DNA of 64,000 nucleotides, from positions 1,371,183 through 1,435,182 of the forward strand of contig NZ_CP007452.1 in the NCBI RefSeq assembly GCF_000597865.1, given 5' to 3'. Below are positions 43,707 through 52,109 of this stretch, one piece after another (position 1 is the stretch's first letter; each line of letters opens with the position of its first letter). The position numbers and the translations under genes were made by a program. The DNA is from Peptoclostridium acidaminophilum DSM 3953 (lineage in GTDB: Bacteria; Bacillota; Clostridia; Peptostreptococcales; Peptostreptococcaceae). The notes under the pieces are model-generated. The model saw only the letters and a list, made by a program, of their open reading frames with translations. It was not told the DNA's origin and searched no databases.

Positions 43707-45252
43707 AAGAATCACCTCTTGTCTTAATCATGACCTTTGTGCCCATAACTTCTTCAAAAAGACCGCATTTTTTGGCCAGCATCCATTTTTCAAGGAAAGT
43801 ATCCCTTTTGGATTTCACTTTGAATATTACAGTGTCATTTTTGCATGCAATTTTTATTTCATCTATCTTCTGGAGGTGGGATTTGTCAAGGGAGTCGGCT
43901 ATTTTAAGTATAGCTGCCAGCTTTGCAACTACAACCTGGTCCTCGAATCCAAGATTGGCTATGCGCCACTCCCGGGTGCAATAGTCTTCTTCCCCGTGGC
44001 TCATAGCTACATTTGCAATTATCTCAGTCTCCCTGTTTGAAAATCCAATTATGTTTTGCGCCTTTATTATGTCGTACGAGAACAGGCTGTGGTTTTCGTG
44101 CGATATTGCCTTGCCCACATCGTGAAGCAATGCGGCAACCTGGAGATAAAGTCTGTGCTCTTTTTTCAGCCTGTGCAGCTTCTTGGTCTGGTTGAATATG
44201 CTTACAGCCATCCTCTCTACATATTCCGAGTGCCGTCTTTCCACGCCGAACCTGTCAGCTATGTACCTGACGGAACTTAGCACGTCTTCTCCAAAACCGC
44301 TCCCCGAGTCAGCACCAGATGACTTGTCCATAATCTCTACCAGAAGTCCATGTCTTAGGGATACCCAGGGAGCGTTCATAGCCTCTGCTTTGGTCATCTC
44401 AAGCATCTTCTTGAATATCATTATCGAAGGCAGCATTATCTCCGCATCCTTGTAGTCGAGGTTGTATGCCTTGGATATTTGCGTTGTAGTCTTTGCGAAC
44501 ACCTCGGAATACAGCCTGAATACCTCGTCTCTTTGTATAGTCTCGTTTCTTTCTCCGCTCTTTTGAGTCGCGCAGAGGCTTGAAATACTCCTTATTCCGC
44601 TTCCAAGCGCTATGCACTCTTCAATTTCAAGATGCCTTATCTCATTTTTGACACCCCTTAATGTCTCGTCTACATACTCCTCCATTATGCTCGGAAAATT
44701 GAGCGTCATATTTTCAACATCAGCAAGCAGCTCCCTAAGACGCAGCGTGCCCGACTTTAGATAGTGCGTAAATTTGAGCCTGCCTTCCGAAAAAGTTGAT
44801 ATCTCCAAACCTCCCGAGCCTATGTTGACCACAAGCACGCACTTTTTCATCAGATTCTCAGACTGAGGTATATAGTATCTTATGCCCTTGAAAGTCAAAA
44901 ACCTCTCCTCGGCATTGTTTATTATGTCTACATCAAAACCCGTCTTCGCCCTTATTTGATCTACAACAAAAAGGCTGTTCTCCGCCTCCCTTATTCCACT
45001 TGTGGCTACAGCCTTGCAATTTTCTATTCCGTACTCGGCCAGCTTTTTCGAGAAGTTGTCCAGCGAGCTGCATACGTCTCTTAAGGTCTCTGGCCTTATC
45101 CTCCCGAAAGTAAATGTATCACGTCCTATTCCCGTATCCTGCCTTAGCTCCTCAATTATTTTTATCTTGCCGCTCTTGTCACTCTGTCCTATAACCATTC
45201 GCAGCCTGTTTGAACCTATATCAATGCAAGCTGCCAATTTTGTTGTGTTCAT
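43696..45252 (-). CDS. Ppx/GppA-like protein with altered nucleotide loop, plus HD domain
   Basis: A 518-residue member of the exopolyphosphatase/guanosine pentaphosphatase family. It has an N-terminal ASKHA fold with phosphate loop 1 DIGSNRLRM (residues 11-19) and a C-terminal HD domain (ALLHDVGKAI near residue 375). The second loop, normally D(I/L)GGGS(T)E, reads NIGSGGLE: the leading acid is Asn and the glycine/serine order is changed, while the terminal Glu is kept. Hydrolysis may be reduced, or the protein may be a sensor. It is co-transcribed and coupled with ppk1, which argues for a polyphosphate role. Confidence 0.87.
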   Translation of the reverse strand: MNTTKLAACIDIGSNRLRMVIGQSDKSGKIKIIEELRQDTGIGRDTFTFGRIRPETLRDVCSSLDNFSKKLAEYGIENCKAVATSGIREAENSLFVVDQIRAKTGFDVDIINNAEERFLTFKGIRYYIPQSENLMKKCVLVVNIGSGGLEISTFSEGRLKFTHYLKSGTLRLRELLADVENMTLNFPSIMEEYVDETLRGVKNEIRHLEIEECIALGSGIRSISSLCATQKSGERNETIQRDEVFRLYSEVFAKTTTQISKAYNLDYKDAEIMLPSIMIFKKMLEMTKAEAMNAPWVSLRHGLLVEIMDKSSGADSGSGFGEDVLSSVRYIADRFGVERRHSEYVERMAVSIFNQTKKLHRLKKEHRLYLQVAALLHDVGKAISHENHSLFSYDIIKAQNIIGFSNRETEIIANVAMSHGEEDYCTREWRIANLGFEDQVVVAKLAAILKIADSLDKSHLQKIDEIKIACKNDTVIFKVKSKRDTFLEKWMLAKKCGLFEEVMGTKVMIKTRGDSFEE

Positions 45253-45290
45253 AGATGTTATCCCCTTTTGTTTTGCATTATATCACACGT

Positions 45291-45320
45291 ATAATATTTT
45301 TAATTTTATATGTTTGTTAA
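45291..45320 (-). promoter_or_regulatory. Promoter of the ppx-ppk1 operon
   Basis: -35 TTAACA (plus 45315-45320), 18-bp spacer, -10 TATTAT (plus 45291-45296), about 40 bp before the ATG. The gap also serves the divergent plus-strand Ppx gene. Confidence 0.5.
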
Positions 45321-45424
45321 ATTCAATTTTTGCCTATACATATATATATATACATTAAAGAGGCTCTCTAAAACCAAATTTGGAAGCTTTCATAAAATTC
45401 AGATCATATAAGGAGATTATTCTA

Positions 45425-46927
45425 ATGAAAAGACTTGGCATAATAGATATAGGTTCCAACTCGGTCAGGCTTGTTCTTGTGGACATAAATGCTCAGGGCC
45501 ACTTTAAAATTTTCAACGAATTTAAGGAAACAGTAAGGCTCGGGGAGACCGACAGCAAAGGCATGCTCACAGCAGAGAAGATGCAGACTGCCCTTGAAAC
45601 ACTTGGAATGTTCAAAACTATATGCGAGGCTGTAAGGGCTGACGAGATAGTGACGGCTGCAACGGCTGCCGTAAGACGCGCTCCAAATAAAAACGAATTT
45701 TTGACGCTCGTATACGAGCGTCTTGGGCTGCGCATACGGGTGCTTTCCGGCGAGGAGGAGGCTTACTATGCCTACTGCGGGGTAATAAACAGCATCGATG
45801 AAAAATCAGGCCTGATTATGGACCTTGGCGGCGGCAGCACCGAGCTTGTTCACTTTGAGGACGGAGTCGTCAAAAATAGCATAAGCCTTCCTTTTGGTGC
45901 AATAGACGTCACTCGCATGTTTGACACGTCAAATTCAGTGAGTGCAGCTACGGCTCAGGCCCTTAGACGCTTTTTATTCGACGAGCTCGGCAAAGTAAAC
46001 TGGCTCAAGGATTTGAAAAAAAATATCCCCCTCATAGGCGTAGGCGGCACAATACGTAACATAGGCAAGATAGATAAAAAATCAAAGGACTATCCGCTTG
46101 ATATGGCACACTATTACATAATGGATCCATCAAGTGTATGCAGTGTATATGAACAGACAAAGGACAGGACTCTCGAGCAGAGGATAAAAATCAAAGGACT
46201 TTCAAAGGACAGGGCAGACATATTCTTTGGCGCATGCGCTGTGGTATGGCATATTCTTGAATACTGCCGCATAGACAGGCTCGTTGTGAGCGGCAGCGGT
46301 TTAAGGGAGGGGCTTGTGTATGACTACATAGGCAGCAGCTATTCACCTGTTGGCAACATGCTGGATTTCTCACTCAACAACATAATTTCGCAGTTCAACA
46401 TCAACCGAGTGCATGCCTACCAAGTTTACAAATTGGCCAGCTCCATGTACGTACAGCTTGAGGAACTGTTTGGCTCCAGCAGGGAATGCGAGAAAATACT
46501 TAAAACAGCTGCACTGCTTCATGATTCCGGCATAAGCATAAATTTTTACAGCCACGACAGCCATGCATTCTACATGATACTTAATTCCGGCATAAACGGG
46601 CTTACCCACCGCGAGATACTCATGAGCGCATACGCCGCATCGCTTCACAGAAATACAAAATTAAAGCTCAAATGGAAACAATACAGCCAGATACTCTCCG
46701 AAGATGACATTCGGACAATAATGAAAATCAGCATACTCCTTAGACTCTCCGAAAGCCTGGATACCTGCATGGACAACTTCGTAGAGGATATAAAATGCCG
46801 AGTTGACGGCGAAAGTGTGGAGATGAATCCTATAGCCAAGAAAAAGCCAAATGTCGAAATAAGCAGAGCCATCAATACCAGACATGACTTTGAGCAGGTT
46901 TTCGGCAAAAAGCTTTTAATACAGTAA
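45425..46927 (+). CDS. Ppx/GppA phosphatase with C-terminal HD domain
   Basis: A 500-residue exopolyphosphatase/pppGpp phosphatase family protein. Here both loops are canonical: DIGSNSVRLV near residue 7 and DLGGGSTELV near 137, with the catalytic-type Glu in LSGEEEAYYAY. A C-terminal HD-like helical domain follows (ALLHDSGISINFYSHD). The start at 45425 is supported by AAGGAG 8 nt upstream; the frame is open 15 codons further. It is divergent from the ppx-like/ppk1 operon, and probably supplies the active polyphosphate or (p)ppGpp hydrolase of this locus. Confidence 0.92.
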   Translation: MKRLGIIDIGSNSVRLVLVDINAQGHFKIFNEFKETVRLGETDSKGMLTAEKMQTALETLGMFKTICEAVRADEIVTAATAAVRRAPNKNEFLTLVYERLGLRIRVLSGEEEAYYAYCGVINSIDEKSGLIMDLGGGSTELVHFEDGVVKNSISLPFGAIDVTRMFDTSNSVSAATAQALRRFLFDELGKVNWLKDLKKNIPLIGVGGTIRNIGKIDKKSKDYPLDMAHYYIMDPSSVCSVYEQTKDRTLEQRIKIKGLSKDRADIFFGACAVVWHILEYCRIDRLVVSGSGLREGLVYDYIGSSYSPVGNMLDFSLNNIISQFNINRVHAYQVYKLASSMYVQLEELFGSSRECEKILKTAALLHDSGISINFYSHDSHAFYMILNSGINGLTHREILMSAYAASLHRNTKLKLKWKQYSQILSEDDIRTIMKISILLRLSESLDTCMDNFVEDIKCRVDGESVEMNPIAKKKPNVEISRAINTRHDFEQVFGKKLLIQ

Positions 46928-46929
46928 AC

Positions 46930-46955
46930 AAAAGGACCCTTTAAAGGGTCCTTTT
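46930..46955. terminator. Bidirectional terminator between ppx and tkt
   Basis: AAAAGGACCCTTT / AAAGGGTCCTTTT, a perfect 13-bp inverted repeat. It directly follows the plus-strand ppx stop and contains the last codons and stop of the convergent transketolase gene. T-runs are present on both strands. Confidence 0.88.
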
Positions 46956-48938
46956 TAATGATTCCTTGACTGCATTAACAACATTCAACGCTGTCATTCC
47001 ATATTTCTCCATCAGGAGCTCTCCGGGAGCTGAGGCTCCAAAGCAGTCTATTCCGATTGCCACTCCGCAGTCGCCTGTATGCCTTTCCCACCCCTGAGTA
47101 ATGCCAGCCTCGAGGGAAACGCGAGCCTTTACAGCGTTTGGAAGCACCTCTGTTTTGTATTCCTCGCTTTGAGCTTCGAAATCCTCAAAGCATAGGAAGC
47201 TCACCGCCCTGCAGTCTATACCGTCTTCCAAAAGGAGGTCCCTTGCCTCTTCCAGCAGTTGCACCTCGGAGCCGCTTCCCATTAGTATTGCATCCGGAAT
47301 GTCTTTATCCTCTTTGATTGCAATATATGCGCCTTTATCCATGTCGCCGCCACATGGCCTTATGTCCCTTAACTTTTGCCTTGTAAGGATTATTGCGCTC
47401 GGCCCGTCACACCTTTCTAGCGCCTTTTTCCAGGCAGCCGCCGTCTCCATCATGTTCATCGGCCTATACACGCTGAGGTTGGGTATGGACCTTAGGTTCA
47501 TAACATGCTCTATCGGCTGGTGAGTAGGGCCGTCCTCGCCGACTCCTATGCTGTCGTGCGTAAACACAAAAATCGAAGGTATTTTCATAAGCGCTGCAAG
47601 CCTTATAGACGGCTTCATATAGTCCGAAAAAACCAGAAATGTCGAACAAAACGCCCTGTAGCCCCCGTGGAGCGTTATACCGTTTGTGATGCCTGCCATG
47701 GCATGCTCCCTGACTCCATAATATATATTGTCTCCCTCAGGGCATTCCCTTTCGAATATTCCCGAGCCTTTAATAAATGTCTTTGTGGAAGAATTCAGAT
47801 CCGCAGAGCCTCCAATCAAATTGCCCATCTGCTCCCTTGCAATGTTCAGAACATCCCCTCCGAGTATTCTTGTAGCCTCGCTGGCGTACTCCTTGGTTAT
47901 CCGCTCGTCAGACATCAGCCATTCAAGCGAATGTTCGCTTTTAAACCACTCGATCAGCTTTTTATGTTTTCCCGGATATGCAGCCTTGTAATTTCCAAGC
48001 AGTCCGTCCCAGGCTTTCTTGACGCTGCTTTTCTGCTCGGCTATTTTATTCATGTATTCATATACTTCCTCGGGCACCAGAAACTCGCTTTGCTCATCCC
48101 AGCCCATGCTGATTTTGGTAAGCCTCGTCTCGTCCTTGCCCAAGGGCGAGCCGTGCACTTCCGCCTTGCCTGCCTTGTTTGGGCTTCCATAACCTATTAC
48201 ATTTGTTACCATAATGAGTGATGGCCTGTTTGTTTCAGCTCTTGCGTCCCCTATTGCTTCCTGGAGGCAAGTCAGGTCGTTGCCGTCCTCCACCTTCAGG
48301 ACTTGCCAGCCGTAAGATTTGAACCGCAACTCCACGTCCTCTGTAAATGTATTTTTTGTGCTGCCGTCTATTGTTATGTGGTTGTTGTCGTATAGGCACA
48401 CTATCTTGCCCAGCCCGAGATGCCCTGCAAGCGAAGCCGCTTCCGCAGATATGCCCTCCATTAAATCGCCGTCACCCGCAAGAATATACGTGAAATGGTC
48501 GATAATCTTGTGCTCGGAAGTGTTGAACTCAGCTGCCAGCTTTCTTTCTGCTATGGCCATGCCTACAGCATTTGAAAAGCCTTGTCCCAGCGGACCTGTA
48601 GTAGTTTCTACGCCTGGCGTATGGCCGTATTCCGGATGTCCGGGCGTTATGCTGTCCAGTTGCCTGAAATTCTTTATATCATCAATTCCTATTCCAAAGC
48701 CAAAAAGATGCATCAGTGAATACAGGAGCATCGAGCCATGCCCGGCCGAAAGCACAAACCTATCTCTGTCGATCCATTCTGGATTTTTAGATGATATTTT
48801 CAAGAAATCCTTCCATAAAACATATGCCATGGAGGCAGCTCCCATAGGCAGACCCGGATGGCCAGAATTAGCCCTATCCACCGCGTCTACTGACAAGAAC
48901 CTTATCGTATTTATAGTTTTCACATCGATGCTGTTCAC
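46941..48938 (-). CDS. tkt: Transketolase
   Basis: Thiamine-diphosphate enzyme of the pentose phosphate pathway, transferring two-carbon units between sugar phosphates. The 665-residue protein has FLSVDAVDRANSGHPGLPMGAAS, the ThDP motif LAGDGDLMEGISAEAASLAG, DSIGVGEDGPTHQPIEH and the C-terminal domain GSEVQLLEEARDLL. GTG at 48938 is preferred, as AGGGGTG lies just upstream; an ATG 7 codons earlier has no ribosome site. Its last codons form part of the shared terminator. It is a single gene. Confidence 0.96.
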   Translation of the reverse strand: MNSIDVKTINTIRFLSVDAVDRANSGHPGLPMGAASMAYVLWKDFLKISSKNPEWIDRDRFVLSAGHGSMLLYSLMHLFGFGIGIDDIKNFRQLDSITPGHPEYGHTPGVETTTGPLGQGFSNAVGMAIAERKLAAEFNTSEHKIIDHFTYILAGDGDLMEGISAEAASLAGHLGLGKIVCLYDNNHITIDGSTKNTFTEDVELRFKSYGWQVLKVEDGNDLTCLQEAIGDARAETNRPSLIMVTNVIGYGSPNKAGKAEVHGSPLGKDETRLTKISMGWDEQSEFLVPEEVYEYMNKIAEQKSSVKKAWDGLLGNYKAAYPGKHKKLIEWFKSEHSLEWLMSDERITKEYASEATRILGGDVLNIAREQMGNLIGGSADLNSSTKTFIKGSGIFERECPEGDNIYYGVREHAMAGITNGITLHGGYRAFCSTFLVFSDYMKPSIRLAALMKIPSIFVFTHDSIGVGEDGPTHQPIEHVMNLRSIPNLSVYRPMNMMETAAAWKKALERCDGPSAIILTRQKLRDIRPCGGDMDKGAYIAIKEDKDIPDAILMGSGSEVQLLEEARDLLLEDGIDCRAVSFLCFEDFEAQSEEYKTEVLPNAVKARVSLEAGITQGWERHTGDCGVAIGIDCFGASAPGELLMEKYGMTALNVVNAVKESLKRTL

Positions 48939-49053
48939 ATAATCACCCCTGGTAGTCATAGTATTTACTACTTTATTAATTACCCAGAAGTTCGCCTTCT
49001 AAAAAAATAATAATTACAGACATTGTTATGCACGAATTCAAAACAATAAAAAT

Positions 49054-49086
49054 GGCATGAGCCGGAAATTCAACCAGACTCATGCC
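49054..49086 (-). terminator. Terminator of the ccpN-ppsR operon
   Basis: GGCATGAG / CTCATGCC with a 17-nt loop, followed on the minus strand by ATTTTTATTGTTTT, 29 bp after the ppsR stop. Confidence 0.8.
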
Positions 49087-49114
49087 GCGCTGCAGTTTTA
49101 TTTACTTTTGTATT

Positions 49115-49939
49115 TTAGTCCTTGTATATCTTTATTCCATTCGCCTTCATTATGTCGAGGATTATGCCCGCAGTCTCCTCTATGGCCTTGTTGGCAACAT
49201 TTATAATAGGACATCCGATTCTTCTCATAATTGTCTCGGCATAGCTTATCTCTTCGAGTATCCTCTGGTATGATGCATAGTTGGCGTTGCTTGCAAGCCC
49301 CAGCGCCTTGAGCCTTTCAGTCCTTATCTGGTTGAGTTTTTGTGGCGAATTCGTAAGCCCGACTATTTTCCTCGGACTTATATCGTAAAGCTCCCTTGGA
49401 GGCTCAGCCTCAGGTACTAGCGGAATATTTGCAACCTTTATGTTCTTGTTTGCCAGATACATGCTCAGCGGCGTTTTGGATGTCCTTGATATGCCTATTA
49501 GCACTATGTCAGCCTTTTCGAATCCCCTGGGATCCTTGCCGTCGTCATATTTTACGGCAAATTCGATTGCCTCCACTCTTCTGAAATACTTCTCATCGAG
49601 CTTTCTTATTATTCCCGGTTCCCTTTTAGGGACCAGGTTTGTCCTTAAGGCTATACTGTTTATTAGATCGCTGAGCAAATCCACGTTAGGTATATTCTCC
49701 CTGCTGCAGAAATTTACAAGCTGCTCAACGAATTTAAGGTTTACAAGCGTATAGAGTATTACTGAATTTTCTTCCTTTGCAAGATTTAGAATATCTCCAA
49801 GATTTTCTTCGTCAAGCACATATGAATATCTTTTTATCTCATAATCGGTGGTGGTGAACTGGCTTATTGATGCTCTTGCAACCTGCTCAGCCGTTTCTCC
49901 CAGAGAATCCGATATTACGTATATAACCAAATGATTCAT
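49115..49939 (-). CDS. Pyruvate phosphate dikinase / PEP synthase regulatory protein (DUF299)
   Basis: A bifunctional ADP-dependent kinase and Pi-dependent pyrophosphorylase (PpsR/PDRP, YqfL in Bacillus) that switches pyruvate phosphate dikinase or PEP synthase off and on by threonine phosphorylation. The 274 residues show the opening VIYVISDSLGETAEQVARA, the P-loop-like GISRTSKTPLSMYLAN (about 148-163), and VPEAEPPRELYDI. It follows ccpN with a 16-bp gap, the standard Firmicute pair. The target enzyme gene is not in this window; transketolase follows instead. Confidence 0.93.
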   Translation of the reverse strand: MNHLVIYVISDSLGETAEQVARASISQFTTTDYEIKRYSYVLDEENLGDILNLAKEENSVILYTLVNLKFVEQLVNFCSRENIPNVDLLSDLINSIALRTNLVPKREPGIIRKLDEKYFRRVEAIEFAVKYDDGKDPRGFEKADIVLIGISRTSKTPLSMYLANKNIKVANIPLVPEAEPPRELYDISPRKIVGLTNSPQKLNQIRTERLKALGLASNANYASYQRILEEISYAETIMRRIGCPIINVANKAIEETAGIILDIMKANGIKIYKD

Positions 49940-49955
49940 ATTGCGTCCTCCATAT

Positions 49956-50597
49956 TTATTCTCCTGCTAGCTCAACGAAAAATCTAGCTATATTTATCTT
50001 TGAAATTTTCCCCAAAATCTTGTAGCCTTCTTTTCCGTCCTCTCTCTTGACATGCTCAACTACAGGGACTGAATCGACCTCGTGCTCTATTATTTTTCGA
50101 GCCACGTCTGATATGTTCTCATCAGGAAAAGCCATTACTATGTTGGGCCTCCTGGTCATTATTATACCCACGGGAATCTTGTTTATGTCAATTCCGCCTA
50201 TAGCATTTTTGAGCAGGTCCTTTCTTGAAACTACTCCTGTCAGGAATCCCCCATCTGTGACAAATACGCTTCCTGTATCCTCTAGGAATATTGTCACTAT
50301 CGTATCGTACACCGTGGCCTCCTCGCCGACAACCACAGGGAGACTCATAAGATCCTCCACTTTTTTGGACCTTAGCTTCTTGGCTATAAGGTTGTTTTCA
50401 TCTATGCCCACATAGAAATATCCCACCTTGGGCCTTGCATCCAGTATGCCTGACATTGTAAGTATCGCAAGGTCTGGACGCAACGTCGCCCTAGTGACAC
50501 TTAGCAGTGTCGCTATCTGCTCACTAGTAATAGGGCCGCTTTGCTTGACAATTTCTATAATCTTCAACTGCCTGTCTGTCAATTGTATTTTAATCAC
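49956..50597 (-). CDS. ccpN: CcpN-like transcriptional repressor (HTH plus CBS pair)
   Basis: CcpN (YqzB) represses gluconeogenic genes in Bacillus when glycolysis is active. The 213-residue protein has an N-terminal winged HTH (VKQSGPITSEQIATLLSVTRATLRPDLAILTMSGIL) and two CBS domains (LMSLPVVVGEEATVYDTIVTIF and IMTRRPNIVMAFPDENISDVARKII), which likely bind nucleotides. The GTG start aligns with the Bacillus start, though AGAGG is very close to it. A consensus CcpN box lies in its own leader. Operon with the PPDK regulator. Confidence 0.9.
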   Translation of the reverse strand: MIKIQLTDRQLKIIEIVKQSGPITSEQIATLLSVTRATLRPDLAILTMSGILDARPKVGYFYVGIDENNLIAKKLRSKKVEDLMSLPVVVGEEATVYDTIVTIFLEDTGSVFVTDGGFLTGVVSRKDLLKNAIGGIDINKIPVGIIMTRRPNIVMAFPDENISDVARKIIEHEVDSVPVVEHVKREDGKEGYKILGKISKINIARFFVELAGE

Positions 50598-50607
50598 CTC
50601 TTTGCAA

Positions 50608-50618
50608 TGTGATATACT
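50608..50618 (+). promoter_or_regulatory. CcpN-box in the ccpN leader
   Basis: TGTGATATACT matches the published Bacillus CcpN consensus TRTGHYATAYW at every position. It lies about 10-20 bp downstream of the predicted start, between promoter and gene, and overlaps the ACTAT/ATAGT dyad at 50616-50629. It suggests autorepression. Confidence 0.5.
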
Positions 50619-50633
50619 ATTTATATAGTGTAT

Positions 50634-50662
50634 ATTATAAATCTATTATCATAAAATGTAAA
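50634..50662 (-). promoter_or_regulatory. ccpN-ppsR promoter
   Basis: -35 TTTACA (plus 50657-50662), 17-bp spacer, perfect -10 TATAAT (plus 50634-50639). Confidence 0.7.
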
Positions 50663-50682
50663 TAATCTATAGGCAACAATTT

Positions 50683-50726
50683 GACAAAAATAAAACCTCC
50701 TGTCTCCAGAAGGTTTTATTTTTGTC
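50683..50726 (-). terminator. Terminator of the DUF4342 gene
   Basis: GACAAAAATAAAACCT / AGGTTTTATTTTTGTC, a perfect 16-bp repeat with a 12-nt loop. It starts at the stop codon and has a built-in T-run on the minus strand. It separates the recO block from ccpN. Confidence 0.85.
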
Positions 50727-51262
50727 TATTCCTTGTCTTTTTCAGACTCTTCTTTTTTTTCTTCCTCGGCTTTTTCTTCTTCGGAGCACTCTTCAGACTT
50801 CTTGCCTAAGTTCATTTTTTCCTTCATCTCACATATTTTTTCTTCAGTCATGTCGTTAAGGTCGACCACTTCGCCGTCGTCTTTTACTATCTTTATCTTG
50901 TACTTGGCAAATACTGCTGCTGAAACCCCTATCATTGCCGCTATTGGAGCCAATATTAGCCCCAGGGCGCCTATTGTCACCGGAAGATTCAAAAGTACAT
51001 CTCCATCCTTTTCCAGTATGACTCTTGTGACATTCCCCTTTTCAAGAACTTCCTTGAGCTTGTCTATGGCCTCGCCGCTCTTTTCACTTATTTTAGCGTT
51101 CATATCCTCAAACTTGCCCTTGCTGCCCTTCTTTTCAAGCGCTATTATGGCTTCTATAACGTCGCCCTCTGCACTCGATAGTGCATTTCTGGCCTCCTCG
51201 TAGCTTGCCCCTGTTCTTTCCACAATCCTGTCAATCTTTTCAAGAGTTATTTCGTTATCCAT
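50726..51262 (-). CDS. DUF4342 protein with N-terminal UBA/TS-N-like domain
   Basis: A 178-residue protein in four parts. A UBA/TS-N-like three-helix domain comes first (TLEKIDRIVERTGASYEEARNALSSAEGDVIEAIIAL, similar to that of EF-Ts), then a charged linker. A DUF4342 region follows with one membrane segment (TIGALGLILAPIAAMIGVSAAVFA), then a highly acidic Glu/Lys tail (from about residue 150). The function is unknown. It may be a membrane-bound adaptor that binds a protein through the UBA-like domain, but that is inference. GAGGGGG precedes the ATG. It follows recO on the same strand. Confidence 0.8.
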   Translation of the reverse strand: MDNEITLEKIDRIVERTGASYEEARNALSSAEGDVIEAIIALEKKGSKGKFEDMNAKISEKSGEAIDKLKEVLEKGNVTRVILEKDGDVLLNLPVTIGALGLILAPIAAMIGVSAAVFAKYKIKIVKDDGEVVDLNDMTEEKICEMKEKMNLGKKSEECSEEEKAEEEKKEESEKDKE

Positions 51263-51298
51263 ATTCACTGCCCCCTCATCAAACAATTTGTTTTATTT

Positions 51299-52024
51299 TC
51301 AATAGGTTGTCTGCTCTTCATAGCCATCTACATTTGCTCTGAGGCAAAGTCTCAAAACCTTTTTTAACTGTCCGACTATGAATGGCGACACCTTGGCCTT
51401 GACGCAGATGTTAAACTCGCTTCCTGTGATGTATCTCATCAGTTCAAGTGTTGTCGGATCTATGCGCATGTGAGGCTGGCCCTCGCTGGCACAATCGCTG
51501 CATATGCAGCTTCCATTTTCAGGCTGAATCAAGTTGCCTATCCCGTCCTTGCTGCCGCAGCTTACACATTTTGTGACCTCGGGCCTGTAGCCGATGTAGT
51601 CCAGGTATTTAAGCTCAAATAGTCTCGTTACATACTCGAAATCATACTCCTTGTACGCATAGCAGTAGAGCGTCTTTAGCAGCAGCGCAAAAAGCCGGTT
51701 GTTCGTCTGGTTCTCGACCACCACGTTTTTCGTCAGGTTGAGCACATACGAAGCATACGAGAGGGTTTTCAAGTCCTTCGATATATCAAAGAAGGTATCC
51801 TTGACATCGCACTGGCTTATATTAAACATTGAGGATGACTTATAGAGCATATAGCTTCCGTATGTAAACGGCTGTGAACACGCAAGCAGCTTGCTGTTGC
51901 TCCTTCTCGAGCCTTTTGCTATTGCCGACACCTTCCCCAGCTTTTTTGTGAAAAGTATTAGTATGCTGTCTGAGTCTGAATATCTTATGTTTTTTAATAC
52001 CACTGCATCAGTTTCTATAAACAT
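51299..52024 (-). CDS. recO: DNA repair protein RecO
   Basis: RecO helps load RecA on SSB-coated DNA with RecR and anneals strands. The 241-residue protein has the N-terminal OB fold (ETDAVVLKNIRYSDSDSILILFTKKLGKVSAIAKGSRRS) and a C-terminal helical domain with a four-cysteine zinc site (CVSCGSKDG...CICSDC). Such a zinc site is usual in Gram-positive RecO. It belongs to the era-recO block but is separated from era by mgtE. Confidence 0.95.
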   Translation of the reverse strand: MFIETDAVVLKNIRYSDSDSILILFTKKLGKVSAIAKGSRRSNSKLLACSQPFTYGSYMLYKSSSMFNISQCDVKDTFFDISKDLKTLSYASYVLNLTKNVVVENQTNNRLFALLLKTLYCYAYKEYDFEYVTRLFELKYLDYIGYRPEVTKCVSCGSKDGIGNLIQPENGSCICSDCASEGQPHMRIDPTTLELMRYITGSEFNICVKAKVSPFIVGQLKKVLRLCLRANVDGYEEQTTY

Positions 52025-52087
52025 GTTATTACCGCCTTATATTTTTTTATACCCACTTTTGTGCAGGTATAAAACTCAAAAAAACAC

Positions 52088-52106
52088 AAAGACCCGTGTA
52101 GGGTCA
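52088..52106 (-). terminator. Weak terminator after mgtE
   Basis: GACCC-TACAC-GGGTC followed by TTTGTGTTTTTTT on the minus strand, directly behind the mgtE stop. The short stem suggests partial termination, allowing some read-through into recO. Confidence 0.5.
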
Positions 52107-52109
52107 TTG

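Noticed and set aside
48939-48959. ATG at 48959 as transketolase start
   Set aside because: No ribosome site precedes it, while AGGGGTG sits at correct distance from the GTG at 48938, which also gives the family-typical N-terminus.
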